From: Desulfovibrio sp. UBA2564 | GTDB lineage: Bacteria > Desulfobacterota > Desulfovibrionia > Desulfovibrionales > Desulfovibrionaceae | Assembly (NCBI GenBank): GCA_002340305.1 | Contig: DDLU01000310.1 | Location: forward strand, 1-25,221 | Direction: 5' to 3' | Length of the DNA: 25,221 nt | In this document: one piece after another, positions 22,980 through 25,221 of the stretch | Layout: every line of letters starts with the position of its first letter | Position numbering within the stretch: the stretch's first letter is position 1 | Translations under genes and position numbers: made by a program | Notes under the pieces: generated by a model | What the model saw: the letters and a program-made list of their open reading frames with translations, nothing else | The model's database searches: none | Told to the model about the DNA's origin: nothing

Positions 22980-23074
22980 AAACAACACCCGTTCCCAACA
23001 CTAAAAAAATACATTTACCATTTTACACTATAGCCTCAATAGCCAATAAAAACAATAATCAACCTCACACATAC

Positions 23075-23113
23075 TTAAAAAAGCCGGAAGCAGAAATAAA
23101 CTGCTGCCGGCTT
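23075..23113 (-). terminator. Intrinsic terminator of the CBS-ACT gene
   Basis: On the minus strand AAGCCGG-C-AGCAG (23113-23101) pairs with CTGCT-T-CCGGCTT (23093-23081) with one mismatch, followed by TTTTTAAG. Confidence 0.85.
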
Positions 23114-23139
23114 CATAGTAACCTGCTATCTTAATATAG

Positions 23140-23802
23140 CTAATTATTTTGAGTCCATTCAGACATAAAATCTTCAGGCCCAACCACCAGATATTTACGC
23201 TCACGAAGAGCGGAGACAATTGGAGACGGATCTTCAGTATCAACACGGACAACTACCATGCGACGGCTACTGTGGTGAAAGACCCCGGTACTGATGATAC
23301 TGTATTTCATGTTAGAAATAATTCCGGCAACCTCGTAAAGCACACCGGTGCGTTCTTCAACATCAACAACAATACGGGACCCACCCTGTTTCAGGCCCAT
23401 TTCTTCGACCAGCAGCTCCAGCATTTTATTACGGTTAATGTAACCGATGAGCTTTTTACTCTCATCAACAACAGCAAGACCGGAAAGATTCATCTCAAAC
23501 ATGAGGTCAGCAGCAGCTTCGATTTCTGTCTCGGGAGGAATCATAGTGATATTTTTACGTACCACTTCACGGACAGTAATCTTGCTCAGCAGGTAGCTGA
23601 GTTCATGTTTATCAAGAGAATTGATAACTGAAGGCAAGGCAGCACGGACATCTTCTTTGGTGACATAGCCTACGAGGTCTTCCCCGTCTTTCACAAGAAG
23701 CATCCACAACTGATTGTCTTCCAGAATTTTGTCCGCTTCCTTGACCAGAGTATCCGGGGTTACGGTTACAAAGTCCTTGAGCATTTTCAGTCCCACATAC
23801 AT
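23140..23802 (-). CDS. CBS-pair and ACT domain protein
   Basis: This protein of about 220 residues has two CBS domains (about residues 8-55, with LWMLLVKDGEDLVGYVTKEDV; and 75-130, with ITMIPPETEIEAAADLMFEMNLSGLAVVDESKKLIGYINRNKM) followed by an ACT-like domain (about 140-205, GGSRIVVDVEERTGVLYEVAGIISNMKYSIIST). CBS pairs bind adenosyl nucleotides and ACT domains bind amino acids, so this stand-alone sensor may read energy or amino-acid status; its target is unknown. The ATG at 23802 is chosen because GGAGG lies 8 bases before it; the ATG at 23808 is only 2 bases from the same site. It has its own terminator, and divergent spacing of about 350 bases separates it from hypA. Confidence 0.85.
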   Translation of the reverse strand: MYVGLKMLKDFVTVTPDTLVKEADKILEDNQLWMLLVKDGEDLVGYVTKEDVRAALPSVINSLDKHELSYLLSKITVREVVRKNITMIPPETEIEAAADLMFEMNLSGLAVVDESKKLIGYINRNKMLELLVEEMGLKQGGSRIVVDVEERTGVLYEVAGIISNMKYSIISTGVFHHSSRRMVVVRVDTEDPSPIVSALRERKYLVVGPEDFMSEWTQNN

Positions 23803-24155
23803 CTGCATGTCCTCCAGAATCCGGAAAGAGTCCGGTGCGTAAAAAAGTTTAATTATTCAGAGGCTAAAACAAATAAAATCCGACTACAATAATGCAGCCG
23901 AATCCCCCTTTGCCATATCCCCGAGAAATGCCGCCGAAAGTGGCGGCCAGATAAACACTCCCTCCACATACCCAAGCTTTCAAGCACTTGCAAGAGATGC
24001 AAGCAACTGCATACGTTTTTTATATTATCACACCAATTTTAAAAAGACCTCATCACTTACTTAAGATAACATTATTATAGACCGTGTCACCAAAGTTATA
24101 GAATTATGCGCTAAAGCACCTTGCCCCTGATAATTATTTGAGTTAGTCCAAATCC
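23803..24155. other. Intergenic region upstream of hypA
   Basis: About 350 bases with no credible gene. It contains a small hairpin GCCGCC/GGCGGC (23930-23935 with 23942-23947, loop GAAAGT) without a T-run, and an AT-rich stretch with possible -10 sequences at about 24069-24078. No clear FNR/CRP or sigma54 site was found. It probably holds the divergent promoters of the CBS-ACT gene and hypA. Confidence 0.5.
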
Positions 24156-24506
24156 ATGCACGAAATGTCAATAGCGCAAAGTATACTTGCAATCATTGAA
24201 GAGGAAATGGAAAAGCAGCCCGGCGCCAACCTCAAGAAAGTTGTGGTAGGTAACGGTGCGCTTGCGGGAGTGGTCTCCGATGCACTCACTTTCGGCTGGG
24301 AAGCCGTAACCGTCGGAACCGACCTTCAAGGGTCAGTTCTCGAAGTTAATGAAATTCCCATCAAAGTCCGCTGCGGCGGGTGTAAGCATGAATTTTTACC
24401 CGAAGACAAGCTTTACATGGCCTGCCCGGAATGCGGTCTGGAAATAGGTCATGAAGTACTTCAGGGCAAGGAATTACAAATCGAAAGCATCGAGATTGAC
24501 GATTAA
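24156..24506 (+). CDS. hypA: Hydrogenase nickel incorporation protein HypA
   Basis: HypA delivers nickel to the large subunit of NiFe (or NiFeSe) hydrogenases together with HypB. The 116-residue protein starts M-H-E-M-S, where His2 is the nickel ligand, and has the structural zinc site CxxC...CxxC at Cys73, Cys76, Cys90 and Cys93 (RCGGC and MACPEC). The length is normal. The ATG at 24156 is fixed by the essential MH N-terminus although no good ribosome binding site precedes it. hypB follows after 15 bases with its own AAGGAG site, so the two form an operon that probably continues beyond the window. Confidence 0.95.
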   Translation: MHEMSIAQSILAIIEEEMEKQPGANLKKVVVGNGALAGVVSDALTFGWEAVTVGTDLQGSVLEVNEIPIKVRCGGCKHEFLPEDKLYMACPECGLEIGHEVLQGKELQIESIEIDD

Positions 24507-24521
24507 CTTAAGGAGTTAGAA

Positions 24522-25178
24522 ATGGGTGAAATCCCTGTGGTACGCAATATTCTGGAAGCAAATGACAGAATTGCCGATGAACTGAAACAGTTTTTCAAAG
24601 AAAAAAATATTCTCTGCCTCAACCTGATGAGTTCACCCGGGTCCGGTAAAACCAGCCTGCTGGAAAAAACCCTCGCAGACCTCAAGGGTGAATTCAAAAT
24701 GGCCGTTATTGAAGGCGACCTCCAGACTGACAACGACGCTCGCCGCGTTGCCGCTACCGGAGCACAGGCCGTTCAGATCAATACCGAAGGCGGCTGCCAC
24801 CTTAACTCCAGTCAGGTAAAAGAAGCTCTTTCCCTGATCGACCTCGAAGGACTCGATATCCTTTTCGTAGAAAACGTGGGCAACCTGGTTTGTCCCGCAG
24901 AGTTCAATGTGGGTGAAGACCACAAAATAACTCTGCTGACCGTGACTGAGGGCGACGACAAACCCGAAAAATACCCCCTCATGTTCCATATTTCATCTGT
25001 AATGATCCTCAACAAGATCGACCTTCTGCCTTACGTGGACTTCGACCTTGAAAAGGCCAAACAGCACGCACGCAAGCTGAATGCAGACATCGACCTGTTC
25101 CCCCTGTCCTGCCGCACCCGCGAAGGTCTGGAGAGCTGGTACGAATGGCTCCGCAAAGCCCGTGAAGAAAAAAGATAA
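24522..25178 (+). CDS. hypB: Hydrogenase maturation GTPase HypB
   Basis: HypB is the GTPase partner of HypA in nickel insertion into hydrogenase. The 218-residue protein has a P-loop SSPGSGKTS at about 37-45, EGDLQTDNDARR, the metal-binding GGCHLN (Cys92, His93) and NLVCPAEFNVGE (Cys124), and the base-recognition motif NKIDLL. It lacks the His-rich nickel-storage tail and the N-terminal CxxGC nickel site of E. coli HypB, a minimal form seen in many anaerobes. AAGGAG lies 7 bases before the ATG. A hairpin-like sequence begins right after the stop, so hypAB may end here. Confidence 0.95.
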   Translation: MGEIPVVRNILEANDRIADELKQFFKEKNILCLNLMSSPGSGKTSLLEKTLADLKGEFKMAVIEGDLQTDNDARRVAATGAQAVQINTEGGCHLNSSQVKEALSLIDLEGLDILFVENVGNLVCPAEFNVGEDHKITLLTVTEGDDKPEKYPLMFHISSVMILNKIDLLPYVDFDLEKAKQHARKLNADIDLFPLSCRTREGLESWYEWLRKAREEKR

Positions 25179-25185
25179 TTTCACC

Positions 25186-25221
25186 TCCGGTGGCCAGAGA
25201 GGGAAAACTTTTGCAAAAGTT
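25186..25221 (+). terminator. Left part of a palindromic terminator, cut by the window end
   Basis: After hypB the sequence runs through CTCCGGTGGCCAGAGAGGGA into the perfect 16-bp palindrome AACTTTTGCAAAAGTT (25206-25221), which is the tip of a longer hairpin; the complementary arm lies outside. Hairpins of this style commonly follow genes in Desulfovibrionaceae as I remember them, so it is likely a terminator. Confidence 0.55.

Noticed and set aside
24061..24155. FNR/CRP or sigma54 site before hypA
   Set aside because: Sequences such as TTGAGTTAGTCCAA and GCACCTTGCCCC resemble fragments of such sites but do not match the required half-sites or spacing.

Overview
The window looks like a chromosomal segment of a marine, moderate-GC Desulfovibrionaceae bacterium (Maridesulfovibrio/Desulfovibrio-like). 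I infer this from protein character and gene content: two apparent UGA-encoded selenoproteins, hypAB hydrogenase maturation genes, cobT, a HesB-like selenoprotein of the kind known from sulfate reducers, and a terminal inverted-repeat terminator of a style I associate with this family. No database search was possible. The region is mostly core housekeeping DNA. I see no insertion sequence, prophage, CRISPR array or tRNA.

Layout. 1-5.0 kb (+): lptE and holA (1-base overlap), a terminator, radC, lon, a terminator. 5.1-8.5 kb (+): a SAM methyltransferase with an extra C-terminal nucleotide-fold-like domain, a DMT/EamA transporter, a FmdB-type zinc ribbon protein, hemC and a terminator. 8.6-8.8 kb (+): a small unknown protein. 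8.9-11.05 kb (-): cobT followed 3 bases later by selD, with a shared bidirectional terminator between selD and the small gene. 11.1-11.96 kb (+): a WcbI-like protein. 11.97-13.7 kb (-): pyrR, a shikimate kinase and a CxxC-rich YkgJ-like protein. 13.8-17.2 kb (+): a copper P-type ATPase overlapped by an arginase-family protein. 17.2-17.85 kb (-): a membrane-anchored TPR protein. About 620 bases of AT-rich non-coding DNA follow. 18.5-19.85 kb (+): a sodium:amino-acid (AGCS) symporter. 20.07-20.63 kb (-): a TetR regulator divergent from a HesB/IscA-like selenoprotein (20.8-21.1 kb, +). 21.3-22.2 kb (+): a TPR protein. 22.2-23.8 kb (-): a periplasmic solute-binding protein and a CBS-ACT protein. 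24.15-25.18 kb (+): hypA and hypB. The window ends inside a palindromic hairpin.

The most notable signal is selenium. selD (selenophosphate synthase) is interrupted by an in-frame TGA exactly at its catalytic cysteine position. A small HesB/IscA-like gene is interrupted by an in-frame TGA at the position of the first Fe-S ligand cysteine. Both would be mis-annotated as truncated by ordinary gene callers. The window therefore encodes the enzyme that makes the selenium donor (itself needing selenocysteine) and one consumer of it. Together with hypA/hypB for nickel insertion and copA for copper handling, the window has a trace-metal and selenium flavour, but these genes are in separate transcription units and I do not claim that they form one system.
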